Made by a program: the position numbers and the translations under genes
Notes under the pieces: generated by a model
What the model saw: the letters and a program-made list of their open reading frames with translations, nothing else
Database searches by the model: none
What the model was told of the DNA's origin: nothing
Shown: positions 45,701 to 54,758 of the stretch, in pieces
Layout of the letters: each line of letters starts with the position of its first letter
How positions within the stretch are numbered: position 1 is the stretch's first letter
Assembly (NCBI RefSeq): GCF_009498455.1
Contig: NZ_CP045644.1
Location: forward strand, 1,395,001-1,459,000
Source of the DNA: Variovorax paradoxus
GTDB taxonomy: Bacteria; Pseudomonadota; Gammaproteobacteria; Burkholderiales; Burkholderiaceae_C
Length of the DNA: 64,000 nt
Direction of reading: 5' to 3'

Positions 45701-46678
45701 ATGGACGACAAGCTCGACACCCGCCGGGTGCGCTACTTCATGCAGGTGCTCGACAGCGGCTCGGTGCGCGGTGCGGCCGACGTGCTCGACATGGACCCGT
45801 CGGCCGTGAGCCGCGCCATCGGCATCCTGGAGACCGAGTGCGGCCTGCCGCTGCTGGAGCGCCACGGACGCGGCGTGGTGCCCACCGACGCGGGCCAGCT
45901 GCTGGCCGGCTACGTGCGAAGGCAGCAGGGGCAGAAGCAGCACCTGCTGGCGCAGATGGACAGCATCCGCAAGATCGAGAGCGGCCACATCGACATCGTG
46001 GCCGGCGAAGGCTATGTGGACTGGCTCATGCGGCACAGCCTGCGCATCTTCATGGCCGGCCACCCGAAGATCACCGTGAACCTCGACGTGGCCAGCACCG
46101 ACGAGATCGTGCGCCGCGTGATCGAGGAGCGTGCGCACATCGGCATGCTGTTCCAGCCGCCGAAGGACGAGCGGCTCACCTCGCACCAGTCGCACGCGCA
46201 GCCGATCCAGGCCATGGTGCTGGGCTCGCACCCGCTCGCGCAGCTCGGGCGCCCGCTGAAGCTGGCCGACCTCCTGCCCTACCCCGGCGCCACGCTGCAC
46301 CGCAACTTCGGCGTGCGCCAGCACATCGAGGCGGCCGAGATCAGCGAGGGCGTGCGACTGCCCGCGCTGCTGACCACCACCTCGTTCAGCGCGCTGGGCC
46401 ACTTCGTGTCGGCGGGCCTGGGCTACACGCTGGGCACGCGCATCTCGCTCACGCCCAACGCCGACCATCCGGCGCTGGTCGAGCTGCCGATGAAAAACCC
46501 GCTGCTGTCGCAGGGCCGCTCGCACATCGTGTCGCGGCACGGCCGCCTGTTGCCGCCGGCCGCGGCGACGCTGCTGCGGCAGGTGGTGGCGGACATGAAG
46601 CGCTATGCCGATTCGATCGCGGGCACGGGCACCAGCAAGCCCCGCGCGAGCACGCGCGGTCGCGGCGCGACGGGTTGA
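45701..46678 (+). CDS. LysR-family regulator of the DUF3100/M20/serine lyase operon
   Basis: Regulator of 325 residues. The HTH is at about 12-52 (GSVRGAADVLDMDPSAVSRAI), the effector domain about 90-295, and the C-terminus has a basic Ser/Arg tail. It is divergent from the DUF3100 operon. ATG at 45701 is preferred to the upstream in-frame ATG at 45677 because the latter falls inside the palindrome at 45668-45682, which would be an odd place for a start. The effector could be the transported amino-acid derivative. Confidence 0.8.
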   Translation: MDDKLDTRRVRYFMQVLDSGSVRGAADVLDMDPSAVSRAIGILETECGLPLLERHGRGVVPTDAGQLLAGYVRRQQGQKQHLLAQMDSIRKIESGHIDIVAGEGYVDWLMRHSLRIFMAGHPKITVNLDVASTDEIVRRVIEERAHIGMLFQPPKDERLTSHQSHAQPIQAMVLGSHPLAQLGRPLKLADLLPYPGATLHRNFGVRQHIEAAEISEGVRLPALLTTTSFSALGHFVSAGLGYTLGTRISLTPNADHPALVELPMKNPLLSQGRSHIVSRHGRLLPPAAATLLRQVVADMKRYADSIAGTGTSKPRASTRGRGATG

Positions 46679-46734
46679 AGGGCATGGGGCCTTGCGTTGC
46701 GTGCGCGCACGGTTCGGTGTTCTGATCGGACCCC

Positions 46735-47193
46735 ATGTCCTACCTCGCTCCCCTCTTCATTCACCTGCTGTGCGCCGCCTTCTGGGTCGGCGGCATGGCC
46801 GTCATGCACTTCGCGGTGCGCCCCGCCGCCGTCGCCACGCTGGAGCCGCCGCTGCGCCTGCGCATGATGGCCGCGACGCTGCGGCGCTTCTTCATCGGCG
46901 TGGACGCATCCGTCACGCTGCTGTTCGTGACCGGCATCGGCTTGATCCACGCGACCGGCGGCTTTCGCGCCGTGCACTGGCGCGTCGAAGCCATGATGGG
47001 CATTGCGCTCGTCATGGCGGCGATCTATGTCTACATCCGCGCCTCGGTGTTCCGCGCCATGCGCCGCGCGGTGGAGGACAGCGCCTGGCCTGTGGCGGCC
47101 GCACGGCTCAACACCGTGCGCCAACTGGTGACGCTGAACCTCGCGCTGGGCGTGGTGGTGTTCGCGGTGGCGGTGATAGGGCGCGGCGCTTAG
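46735..47193 (+). CDS. CopD-like integral membrane protein
   Basis: 152-residue membrane protein with four hydrophobic helices (about 4-24, 51-72, 83-104, 130-149). The opening helix with HLLCAAFWVGGMAVMHF, and a later GIGLIHATGG, resemble the CopD/YcnJ or DUF2269-like families of small heme- or copper-associated proteins. The histidines near residues 9 and 25 could bind a cofactor. Function not established. Its stop overlaps by three bases that of the convergent VOC protein gene. Confidence 0.65.
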   Translation: MSYLAPLFIHLLCAAFWVGGMAVMHFAVRPAAVATLEPPLRLRMMAATLRRFFIGVDASVTLLFVTGIGLIHATGGFRAVHWRVEAMMGIALVMAAIYVYIRASVFRAMRRAVEDSAWPVAAARLNTVRQLVTLNLALGVVVFAVAVIGRGA

Positions 47194-47648
47194 GCCGCAG
47201 GACCCTTCAGTTCCACGCCGTTGCCATCGGGATCTTCGAGGTAGATCGAAGGCCCATTGCCCTCGGCCCCGAAGTTGTTCTGCACCTCACCCTGCACCGG
47301 CACGCCGTGCCGCGCCATGCGCGCACGGATCGCCGCTTCGTCGAAGGGTTCGATGCGCAAGCAGAGGTGATCGACGTTGCGCCCCTCGCGCCCGGCCAGC
47401 GCGCCGCCCTGGCTGCCCAGCTTGCCATCGTGCGTGACAAGGTCGATGAGGCTGCTGCCGGCGCGCAGGTGCACGAGGCCGAGGTCGTCGCGACGCTTCT
47501 CGAGCGTGCAGCCGAGCACGTCGCAATAGAAGGCCATGGACCGCGCGGCATCGCGCACGCGCAGCACGACGTGATCGATGCGCAGCACCGCGAACGGAGC
47601 TGCATCGACTGAAGCTTCAGGAGAAGACGGAGCGGGCGGGCGCGTCAT
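47190..47648 (-). CDS. VOC-superfamily (glyoxalase-fold) protein
   Basis: 152-residue vicinal-oxygen-chelate protein. It has IDHVVLRVRDAARSMAFYCDVLG at about 24-46, a metal-ligand histidine in IDHVVL and later VDHLCLRI, and the closing YLEDPDGNGVELKG. The family includes glyoxalase I, ring-cleavage dioxygenases and resistance proteins; the fold and ligands are visible but not the substrate. It lies 13 bases downstream of the CoA-transferase gene, possibly in the same transcript. Confidence 0.85.
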   Translation of the reverse strand: MTRPPAPSSPEASVDAAPFAVLRIDHVVLRVRDAARSMAFYCDVLGCTLEKRRDDLGLVHLRAGSSLIDLVTHDGKLGSQGGALAGREGRNVDHLCLRIEPFDEAAIRARMARHGVPVQGEVQNNFGAEGNGPSIYLEDPDGNGVELKGPAA

Positions 47649-47661
47649 GCCCGCCAGTGTG

Positions 47662-48900
47662 TCAGACCACCCCGGCGGCGCGCAATGCCTCGAAGCGCGT
47701 GGCGTCGACGCCCATCTCGGCCAGTACCTCTTGCGTGTGCTGTCCGAGCGCGGGCGGCGCACGGCGCAGCACCGGCGGCGTGGCCGTGAGGCGCAGCGGG
47801 CTCGCCACGCCGGTGATGCTGGCGATGCCGTCGCCCGCATCGCGCGGCAGCGTGACGGCGAGGCCGCGCGCCTTGACCTGCGCGTCGTCGAAGGCCTGCG
47901 CGATGTCGTTGATGGGGCCGCAGGGCACGGCCTTGTCTTCGAGCAGCGCCACCCAGTCGGCGGTGGTGCGGGTGCGCGTGAGTTCTTCGAGCATCGGGAT
48001 CAGCACGCCGCGGTGTTTCACGCGCAGCGTGTTGGTCGCAAAGCGTTCGTCGGCGGCCCACCCGGCGTGGCCGGCGGCTTCGCAGAAGCGCGCGAACTGG
48101 CCGTTGTTGCCGATGGCCAGCAGCATCGAACCGTCTTGCGTCGGAAAGTCTTGATACGGCGCGAGGCTCGGGTGCGTGTTGCCCTGGCGGCCCGGCGCCT
48201 TGCCGGTGTTGAGGAAAGCGCTCGCCTGGTTGGCGAGGATGGCCATGCCCACGTCGAGCAGCGCCATGTCGATGTGCTGGCCTTCGCCGGTGCGGTCGCG
48301 CACCTGCAGCGCCGCAAGGATGGCGGTGCTGGCGTACACGCCCGTGAACAGGTCGGTGAGCGCCACGCCCACGCGCAGGGGGCCGCCGCCGGGTTCGCCG
48401 TCGGGGCGGCCGGTGATGCTCATCATGCCGGTCATGGCCTGGATCATCAGGTCGTAGCCCGCGCGCTCGGCGTAGGGGCCGTCGTGGCCGAAGCCGGTCA
48501 CGCTGCAATAGATGAGGCGCGGGTTGGCCGCGCGCAGGCTGTCCTGGTCGAGGCCGTACTGCTTGAGGCCGCCGGTCTTGAAGTTCTCGACCACGATGTC
48601 GGCCTGCGCCGCCATCTGCTGCAGCAGCGCCTGCCCCTCGGGCGTGGCCATGTCGATGGTGACCGAGCGCTTGTTGCGGTTGCAGGACGTGAAGTAGCTG
48701 GCCTGGTCGGTGTCGTGGCCGTTCGCGTCCTTCACGAACGGCGGGCCCCAGGTGCGCGTGTCGTCGCCGACGCCGGGGCGTTCGATCTTGACGACGTCGG
48801 CGCCCAGGTCCGCGAGGATCTGCGTGCACCACGGGCCCGCGAGCACGCGGGACAGATCGAGGACCTTGATGCCGTCGAGTGCTGCGGGCTTGGTGGTCAT
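47662..48900 (-). CDS. gcdG: CaiB/BaiF family CoA-transferase, probable succinyl-CoA:glutarate CoA-transferase
   Basis: Class III CoA-transferase of 412 residues. It has the N-terminal DLSRVLAGPWCTQILADLGA, the catalytic-aspartate block around D150 (AERAGYDLMIQ), and the C-terminal partner segment CGPINDIAQAFDD. In Pseudomonas, the homologous gene beside gcdH and a LysR regulator activates glutarate to glutaryl-CoA, and here the same trio occurs (gcdH is 8 bases upstream, LysR divergent). The name rests on that neighbourhood and could be wrong in detail. Confidence 0.82.
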   Translation of the reverse strand: MTTKPAALDGIKVLDLSRVLAGPWCTQILADLGADVVKIERPGVGDDTRTWGPPFVKDANGHDTDQASYFTSCNRNKRSVTIDMATPEGQALLQQMAAQADIVVENFKTGGLKQYGLDQDSLRAANPRLIYCSVTGFGHDGPYAERAGYDLMIQAMTGMMSITGRPDGEPGGGPLRVGVALTDLFTGVYASTAILAALQVRDRTGEGQHIDMALLDVGMAILANQASAFLNTGKAPGRQGNTHPSLAPYQDFPTQDGSMLLAIGNNGQFARFCEAAGHAGWAADERFATNTLRVKHRGVLIPMLEELTRTRTTADWVALLEDKAVPCGPINDIAQAFDDAQVKARGLAVTLPRDAGDGIASITGVASPLRLTATPPVLRRAPPALGQHTQEVLAEMGVDATRFEALRAAGVV

Positions 48901-48908
48901 GCGTCGGG

Positions 48909-50108
48909 TCAGTTCGCGAAAGCGGCAATACCGGTGATGGCGCGGCCCAGGATGAGCGCATGAATGTCGTGCGTGCCTTCGTAGGTGTTCACCACTTCGA
49001 GGTTCACCAGGTGGCGTGCCACGCCGAACTCGTCGCTGATGCCGTTGCCGCCCATCATGTCGCGCGCCATGCGGGCGATGTCCAGCGACTTGCCGCAGTT
49101 GTTGCGCTTCATGATCGAAGTGATCTCGACGGCGGCGATGCCTTCGTCCTTCATGCGGCCCAGGCGCAGGCTGCCTTGCAGGCCCAGCGTGATCTCGGTC
49201 TGCATGTCGGCCAGCTTCTTCTGGATGAGCTGGTTGGCGGCGAGCGGGCGGCCGAACTGCTTGCGGTCCAGCGTGTACTGGCGGGCGCGGTGCCAGCAGT
49301 CTTCGGCGGCGCCGATCGCGCCCCACGAGATGCCGTAGCGGGCGCTGTTCAGGCAGGTGAACGGGCCCTTGAGGCCTTGCACTTCGGGGAAAGCGTTTTC
49401 TTCGGGGCAGAACACGCCGTCCATCACGATTTCACCGGTGATGCTGGCGCGCAGGCCGACCTTGCCGTGGATGGCGGGAGCGCTCAGGCCCTTCATGCCC
49501 TTCTCGAGCACGAAGCCGCGGATCGGGCCGACGGTGCCGCTTTCGCTGACTTCCTTGGCCCACACGACGAACACGTCGGCGATGGGCGAGTTGCTGATCC
49601 ACATCTTCGAGCCGCTGATCGCGTAGCCGCCCGGCACCTTCTTGGCGCGCGTGGCCATGCTGCCGGGGTCGGAGCCGTGGTCAGGTTCGGTCAGGCCGAA
49701 GCAACCGATAAATTCGCCGGTGGCGAGCTTGGGCAGGTACTTCTGCTTTTGCGCTTCGGTGCCGAATTCGAAGATCGGCACCATCACCAGCGAACTCTGC
49801 ACGCTGGCCATCGAGCGGTAGCCCGAATCGACGCGCTCGACTTCGCGGGCGATCAGGCCGTAGGCCACGTAGTTCAGGCCGGGGCCGCCGTACTGCTCGG
49901 GGATCGTCGGGCCGAGCAGGCCGAGCGCGCCCATTTCGCGAAAGATCGCGGGGTCGGTTTCGCCGCTGCGGAAGCCTTCGATGACGCGGGGCGCCAGGCG
50001 CTCCTGGCAGTAGGCGTTGGCCGCGTCGCGGATCATGCGTTCTTCGTCGGTCAGTTGCTGGTCGAGAAGAAAGGGGTCGTCCCAGTGGAATTGCGCTTTG
50101 GCGGCCAT
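48909..50108 (-). CDS. gcdH: Glutaryl-CoA dehydrogenase
   Basis: FAD-dependent acyl-CoA dehydrogenase of 399 residues, converting glutaryl-CoA to crotonyl-CoA and CO2 in lysine, tryptophan and glutarate degradation. GcdH landmarks are the N-terminus [18 protein letters not shown], the [12 protein letters not shown] segment, [13 protein letters not shown], and the catalytic E377 in [18 protein letters not shown], where GcdH-type enzymes carry the Tyr-Glu-Gly-Thr box. Length and N-terminus match the family. It is transcribed with the CoA-transferase gene and divergent from a LysR gene. Confidence 0.93.
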   Translation of the reverse strand: MAAKAQFHWDDPFLLDQQLTDEERMIRDAANAYCQERLAPRVIEGFRSGETDPAIFREMGALGLLGPTIPEQYGGPGLNYVAYGLIAREVERVDSGYRSMASVQSSLVMVPIFEFGTEAQKQKYLPKLATGEFIGCFGLTEPDHGSDPGSMATRAKKVPGGYAISGSKMWISNSPIADVFVVWAKEVSESGTVGPIRGFVLEKGMKGLSAPAIHGKVGLRASITGEIVMDGVFCPEENAFPEVQGLKGPFTCLNSARYGISWGAIGAAEDCWHRARQYTLDRKQFGRPLAANQLIQKKLADMQTEITLGLQGSLRLGRMKDEGIAAVEITSIMKRNNCGKSLDIARMARDMMGGNGISDEFGVARHLVNLEVVNTYEGTHDIHALILGRAITGIAAFAN

Positions 50109-50290
50109 GTGGATGTCTCCGGAAAAGGAAGAAGAAACAAAAGAAGGGGAATGCGGTCGATCGTAGCCACGCAGGGGGCCCGGCGCAAACGATGAATCCT
50201 CACCCAGATATGCGCATGACGCACATCTTGAGAGACATCTTGTTGATTTACAGGCGAAACCACCTCGCCAGTCATACACTCCCGGCATAC

Positions 50291-51193
50291 ATGCGCCGCA
50301 AGATCCCCCCCCTGCAAACCCTCGTGTGCTTCGACGCCGCCGCGCGCCACGAGAGCTACACCCGCGCCGCCCAGGAACTGGCGCTCACGCAGAGCGCGGT
50401 GTCGCGCCAGGTGGGGTCGCTCGAGGCCTTCCTGGGCGTGGCGCTGTTCCGCCGCACGCGGCACGGCGTGGCGCTGACGGCCAGCGGCGCAGCCTACGCG
50501 CGCCAGATCGCCCGCCGCCTGGAGGCCATGGAACGCGACACGCTCGACGCCATGGCGCACCAGGGCGAAGGCGGTTCGCTGTCGCTGGCCGCAGTGCCCA
50601 CCTTCGCCACGCGCTGGCTCGTGCCGCGCCTGCGCGGTTTTGCAGCACTGCAGCCCGACGTGGTGGTGCACATCGAGACGCGCACCCGTCCCTTCCTGTT
50701 CGCCGATGCGGAGTTCGACGCTGCGCTGTACGCGGGCACGCCCGCGCAGGTCGAGAACTGGGCTGGCACGCGCGCTGTGTTGCTGATGCACGAAGACGTG
50801 GTGCCCGTGTGCAGCCCGTCGCTGCTGCCCGATGGCCAGGCCGTGTCACCCGACGCCATCGCGCAGATGCCGCTGCTGCAGCAGAGCACGCGCCCCGACG
50901 GCTGGCGCCAGTGGTTCGACGCGCAACAGATCGACGCGCCCAACGCACGCGGCGGCCCGCGCTATGAGTTGTTCTCGATCCTCGCTGCTGCAGCGTCGCA
51001 CGGCCTGGGCGTGGCGCTCATGCCGACCATGCTGGTGGCCGACGAGCTGGCGCGTGGCGAGCTGGTGGTGGCCTGCCCGCGGCCCTTGTCGGGTGAGCGC
51101 AATTACTACCTGGTGACGCCGGAGCGGGCGGACCAGCGGCCGTTGTTGAAGTTGTTCAGTGATTGGTTGTTGGGGCAGGCGCGGGAGGGGTGA
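50291..51193 (+). CDS. gcdR: LysR-family regulator, GcvA-like, probable regulator of gcdH/gcdG
   Basis: Regulator of 300 residues. The HTH at about 18-55 ([20 protein letters not shown]) and the GcvA-like start [15 protein letters not shown] are clear; the effector domain runs to the end. It is divergent from gcdH, as GcdR is in Pseudomonas. ATG at 50291 was taken because the open frame upstream (from 50192) is not LysR-like. The 182-base gap holds the promoters; imperfect GCGCATGACGCACATC repeats near 50211 may be operator sites. Inducer presumed to be glutarate or a CoA ester; not visible in sequence. Confidence 0.8.
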   Translation: MRRKIPPLQTLVCFDAAARHESYTRAAQELALTQSAVSRQVGSLEAFLGVALFRRTRHGVALTASGAAYARQIARRLEAMERDTLDAMAHQGEGGSLSLAAVPTFATRWLVPRLRGFAALQPDVVVHIETRTRPFLFADAEFDAALYAGTPAQVENWAGTRAVLLMHEDVVPVCSPSLLPDGQAVSPDAIAQMPLLQQSTRPDGWRQWFDAQQIDAPNARGGPRYELFSILAAAASHGLGVALMPTMLVADELARGELVVACPRPLSGERNYYLVTPERADQRPLLKLFSDWLLGQAREG

Positions 51194-51194
51194 T

Positions 51195-51698
51195 TCAGGC
51201 CTTGGCCGGCCGCGCACCCTCTTGCGCATACGCCTGAATCAACGCCGGGAAGGCCGCGAACTCCGGCAGCTTGCCGAAGCTGTGCACCGCCGGCGTCGTC
51301 GCCCAGGGCAGCTTCTCGTCGGTCCAGGTTTCGGCGAAGGGCACGACCCATTCGTGCCGGTCCAGCATGGTGGGGCGCAGGTTGACGAACTCGTCCATGC
51401 CTTCGGTGCGGGTGAACATCCAGCTCTTGCAGTGCGGACAGAAGAAGTGATGCGAATCGCCGTGCAGGCCGCCGATGACGGGGTCGCCCAACACCACCTC
51501 GAAGCCCGGCGTCGGGATGGCCAACGACAGCGAGAACGCGCTGGCGCTCATGCGCTGGCAACCGGTGCAATGGCAGGCCATCGCCAGCAGCGGCGGTGCA
51601 GTGATGCGCAGGCGCACCTGGCCGCAGCGGCAGCCGCCACTCCACGGGAGTTGCCAGTCGCTGGCGGTGTCTTGAGGGGTGGGGTTCTGGGTGCTCAT
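51195..51698 (-). CDS. GFA-family (CENP-V/glutathione-dependent formaldehyde-activating-like) protein
   Basis: Zinc-binding protein of 167 residues. The cysteine pattern of the GFA fold is present: GGCRCGQVRL, ACHCTGCQRMSASAF and FFCPHCKSW, giving two zinc sites. The family catalyses or assists glutathione addition to formaldehyde in some bacteria, but most members are uncharacterised, so no reaction is assigned. Its stop lies two bases from the LysR stop. ATG at 51698. Confidence 0.84.
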   Translation of the reverse strand: MSTQNPTPQDTASDWQLPWSGGCRCGQVRLRITAPPLLAMACHCTGCQRMSASAFSLSLAIPTPGFEVVLGDPVIGGLHGDSHHFFCPHCKSWMFTRTEGMDEFVNLRPTMLDRHEWVVPFAETWTDEKLPWATTPAVHSFGKLPEFAAFPALIQAYAQEGARPAKA

Positions 51699-51811
51699 GG
51701 AAGGCTTTCGGGCTGGGTCTTCGGGATGATCGCTCAAGCCGGGCCTGCTCCACCGAAACCCGCGTCCGAAAACGGCGAGCCCTCACGCATCAGCAGCGCG
51801 ACACTGCCCCC

Positions 51812-52523
51812 ATGACCTCCCCGTCCCTCCCGCGTCGAAGCCCTCGACTGGCCCCGCATCGACGCCGACCTCGCCACACGCGGTTGCGCCGCGAGCGGCG
51901 CGCTCTTCACGCCGAAGGAATGCGCGGCGCTCGCCGCGATGTACGAACAGCCGCAGTATTTCCGCAGCCGCGTGGTCATGCAGCGCCATGGCTTCGGCCA
52001 GGGCGAGTACCAGTACTTTGCGAACCCGCTGCCGTCCAAGCTCGTGGCGTTTCGCAGCGCGCTGTACGAGCGCCTCGCGCCGCTGGCCAATGCATGGGCC
52101 ACTGCGATGGGCCAGCCGGCCGACTATCCGCCGGACCACGCGGCCTACCTCGACCGCTGCCATGCGGCGGGCCAACTGCGCCCCACGCCGCTGCTGCTGC
52201 GTTACGACGAAGGCGACTACAACTGCCTGCACCAGGACCTGTACGGCGACCTGCAATTTCCGCTGCAGCTCACGGTGCTGTTGAGCCGGCCCGGTGAAGA
52301 CTTCAAGGGTGGCGAGTTCGTGCTGACCGAGCAGCGCCCGCGCATGCAGTCGCGCGCCGAGGTGGTGCCGCTCGCACAAGGCGAGGCGGTGATCTTTGCG
52401 GTGAACCAGCGGCCCGTGGCCGGCACGCGCGGCAGCTACCGCGTGACGATGCGCCATGGCGTGAGCCGCGTGCGCAGCGGGCGGCGCCACACGCTGGGCC
52501 TGATCTTTCACGACGCACGTTGA
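51812..52523 (+). pseudogene. 2OG-Fe(II) oxygenase (PF09859-like), frameshifted near the 5' end or sequencing error
   Basis: The conserved body runs in one frame to 52523, with iron ligands H-x-D (LHQDLYGD) and a distal His in VTMRHGVS, the LLRYDEGDYNCLHQD segment and the end RRHTLGLIFHDAR. Upstream of its first in-frame ATG (51939) the same frame continues to encode RVEALDWPRIDADLATRGC but hits TGA at 51813-51815. The only plausible start, ATG at 51812, is in another frame. Removing one C from the CCC at 51829-51831 joins them to give MTSPSLRVEALDW and a 236-residue protein. The intact remainder starting at 51939 (194 residues) would lack about 40 conserved residues. Confidence 0.72.
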
Positions 52524-52528
52524 CTAAA

Positions 52529-52544
52529 ACGAACGCCCGTTCGT
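52529..52544. promoter_or_regulatory. Palindrome ACGAACG-N2-CGTTCGT
   Basis: Seven-base perfect arms just after the oxygenase gene and 206 bases before the cyclase gene. It resembles operators of TetR-type regulators, although none is encoded next to it, and could instead be a short hairpin. There is no T-run. Confidence 0.4.
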
Positions 52545-52563
52545 AAGCAAGCCCTCGGGCGCA

Positions 52564-52592
52564 GCAACTTGGCACCGAGCGTGCAAAGTTGC
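52564..52592. other. Inverted repeat GCAACTT-N15-AAGTTGC in the cyclase upstream region
   Basis: Perfect seven-base arms. With the palindrome 20 bases earlier it is the only structure seen in the 226-base gap 52524-52749. It might be part of a leader hairpin or a regulator site. Confidence 0.35.
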
Positions 52593-52749
52593 ACATATGT
52601 ACCAAATACAAGCGAAAATCCCGCGCGCATCCGGGGGATTGCCAGGATGGCCGGCGCACACGATCGGCCCCGCAACCCCCTCCGGACGCCGGACCACGAC
52701 CTCGTGATGAGGAGCCGGGGTCCGTTCCGCGTTGTCGTCAGGGAGCTGT

Positions 52750-54714
52750 ATGTACAAGAAATCGTCCGGGCCTCCGGATGCGGCGGGTCGCCCGTCTTTC
52801 GCGCACGTCACCACGCCGTTGCCACCGTCTCCGTCACCCTCTTCCGCTGAAATCCCACCGCCCCGGCGACCCCGTCGCTTCCGGGTCGATGTCGGGTCCA
52901 TCGTCAGTGCCGTGGCGCTGGCGCAGTCGCTGCTGCTGGTGACGCTGGGCTACTGGGGTTCGCAGCGGCTGGTGACGACGATCGGCACCTCCGCGCACAA
53001 GTCGAACCACGACCGCATCGAGGACAAGGTGCTGGCCTTCCTGTCCAAGGCCGAGTCGGCGGTCGGCGCGATCGGCAGCTCGCCGAGCCTCACGCCGGCT
53101 GGCGAGAACGTCGAGCGCACGGCCGAGCTTTTGTGGACGCTGCTGCAGCAATCGCCCGAGCTCGACAGCGTCTACGTGGCGAACGTCGAGGGCAAGATGC
53201 TGATGGCGCTGCGCTACCCGGTGCCGGCCATCCGCCACATCGCGCGCAGCGCCGACTTCACCACCGAGACGTGGCAATACAAGCTGCCGCTGGGCTCCGA
53301 GGCCGATGTGCAGCAGCGCTTTGCCACGCAGCGCGTCGAGGCCTACCGCAGCAACTACAACCCGACGCAGCGCAGCTGGTTCGTGCAGGCGCGCAAGACG
53401 CAGGCACCGGTCTGGACCAGCCCCTATGTGTTCGCCGCCGCGCAAGAACTCGGCGTGACCTACGCCCTGCCGAGCCAGCGCCGCCAGGCCGAGGGCAGCC
53501 CGCAGGCGATGGTGGTGGCGGGCGATGTCTCGCTGGGCCGGCTGTCGGAGTTCGTGCGGCTGTTCAGCCGCAACGGCAACGGCAACAGCGCGCTGCTGAG
53601 CGCCGACCACAAGGTGCTCGCGCGCAGCGACATGCCGGGCGTGCTGCACACGCTGGAGGCGCCCACGGGCGCACTCGGCGCGCTCGATGCACAGATGACG
53701 GCCGACGGCATCGCCGGCAGCAGCGGTGACAGGGCCTTCGCGTTCAGCCACGAAGGCAAGCGCTACCTGGTGCAGGCCTCGCGCATTCCTGCGACGGGCT
53801 GGCAGCTGGTGAGCTGGGTGCCCGAAGACGTGCTGCTGGGTGGCCTGCGCCGCGCAGTGGCGTGGTCGCTGCTGCTGGCGCTGGTGTTCCTGGGACTCGC
53901 GCTGTACATGTCGCTGAAGCTGTCGAAGCTGGTGACGGCACCGGTCGAGAACCTCTCGCGCATCGCGCACCGCATCGGCCGCCTCGAGCTCGACGACCTG
54001 CCGCGCGAACCCAGCCGCGTGCTCGAAATCCAGCACCTCGACCAGGCGCTCGACGATTCGGCGCGCAGCCTCAAGGCCTTCAGCAAGTTCGTGCCGGTGG
54101 ACGTGATCAACCAGCTGGTGGCGCAGGGCCACGCGCTCGCACCCAATGGCTCGCCGCGCCAGGTGACGGTGATGTTCACCGACGTGGAAGGCTTCACGTC
54201 GATTTCCGAATCGATCGCGGCCGACGTGCTGGTGCGCCAGCTGACCGAGTACTTCAACCTCGCGGCCGATGTGTTCGCGCGCCACGGCGGCGTGATCGAC
54301 AAGTTCATCGGCGACGGCATCATGGTCCTGTGGGGCGCGCCGGCCGACCTGGAAGACGCCGAGTACAAGGCCTGCCGCGCCGCGCTGGAGCTGCACGACG
54401 AAATGCACGCACTCAACCGGCAGTGGGCCGAACAGGGCCTGCCCGAGTTCCGCACGAACATCGGCATCCACACGGGCGTGGTGGTGGCGGGGGTGCTGGG
54501 GTCGAACGACCGGCTGTCTTACACGGCGTTCGGTGACGTGGTGAACGTGGCGAGCCGCATCGAAGGCGCGAACCGCCAGCTGGGCACGCGCATGCTGATT
54601 TCAGAGGCCACCTTCGCGGCCCTGAACGGGCGGCTGGCCACGCGTCGCATCGAAGAGCTGGTGGAGCTGCGCGGCCGGCAGACGCGCATGGTGCTCCACG
54701 AATTGCTGACCTGA
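52750..54714 (+). CDS. Membrane-bound class III adenylate/guanylate cyclase with extracytoplasmic sensor
   Basis: Signal-transducing cyclase of 654 residues. A proline-rich N-terminal segment (1-45) precedes transmembrane helix 1 (about 49-70). A large extracytoplasmic dCache-like sensor follows (about 80-370), then helix 2 (about 375-395), a HAMP domain (about 395-450) and the class III cyclase domain (about 465-650). Metal-binding aspartates are D478 (FTDVEGF) and D522 (FIGDGIM); K519 just before fits an adenine-binding lysine, and TAFGDVVNVASR near the end is intact, so the enzyme should make a cyclic nucleotide, more likely cAMP. The ligand is unknown. GGGAG at 52741 precedes the ATG. Confidence 0.86.
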   Translation: MYKKSSGPPDAAGRPSFAHVTTPLPPSPSPSSAEIPPPRRPRRFRVDVGSIVSAVALAQSLLLVTLGYWGSQRLVTTIGTSAHKSNHDRIEDKVLAFLSKAESAVGAIGSSPSLTPAGENVERTAELLWTLLQQSPELDSVYVANVEGKMLMALRYPVPAIRHIARSADFTTETWQYKLPLGSEADVQQRFATQRVEAYRSNYNPTQRSWFVQARKTQAPVWTSPYVFAAAQELGVTYALPSQRRQAEGSPQAMVVAGDVSLGRLSEFVRLFSRNGNGNSALLSADHKVLARSDMPGVLHTLEAPTGALGALDAQMTADGIAGSSGDRAFAFSHEGKRYLVQASRIPATGWQLVSWVPEDVLLGGLRRAVAWSLLLALVFLGLALYMSLKLSKLVTAPVENLSRIAHRIGRLELDDLPREPSRVLEIQHLDQALDDSARSLKAFSKFVPVDVINQLVAQGHALAPNGSPRQVTVMFTDVEGFTSISESIAADVLVRQLTEYFNLAADVFARHGGVIDKFIGDGIMVLWGAPADLEDAEYKACRAALELHDEMHALNRQWAEQGLPEFRTNIGIHTGVVVAGVLGSNDRLSYTAFGDVVNVASRIEGANRQLGTRMLISEATFAALNGRLATRRIEELVELRGRQTRMVLHELLT

Positions 54715-54758
54715 CCAGGACCGATCCGCGCGAGCATCGTGTCGCGCGGGTGGGTCGA

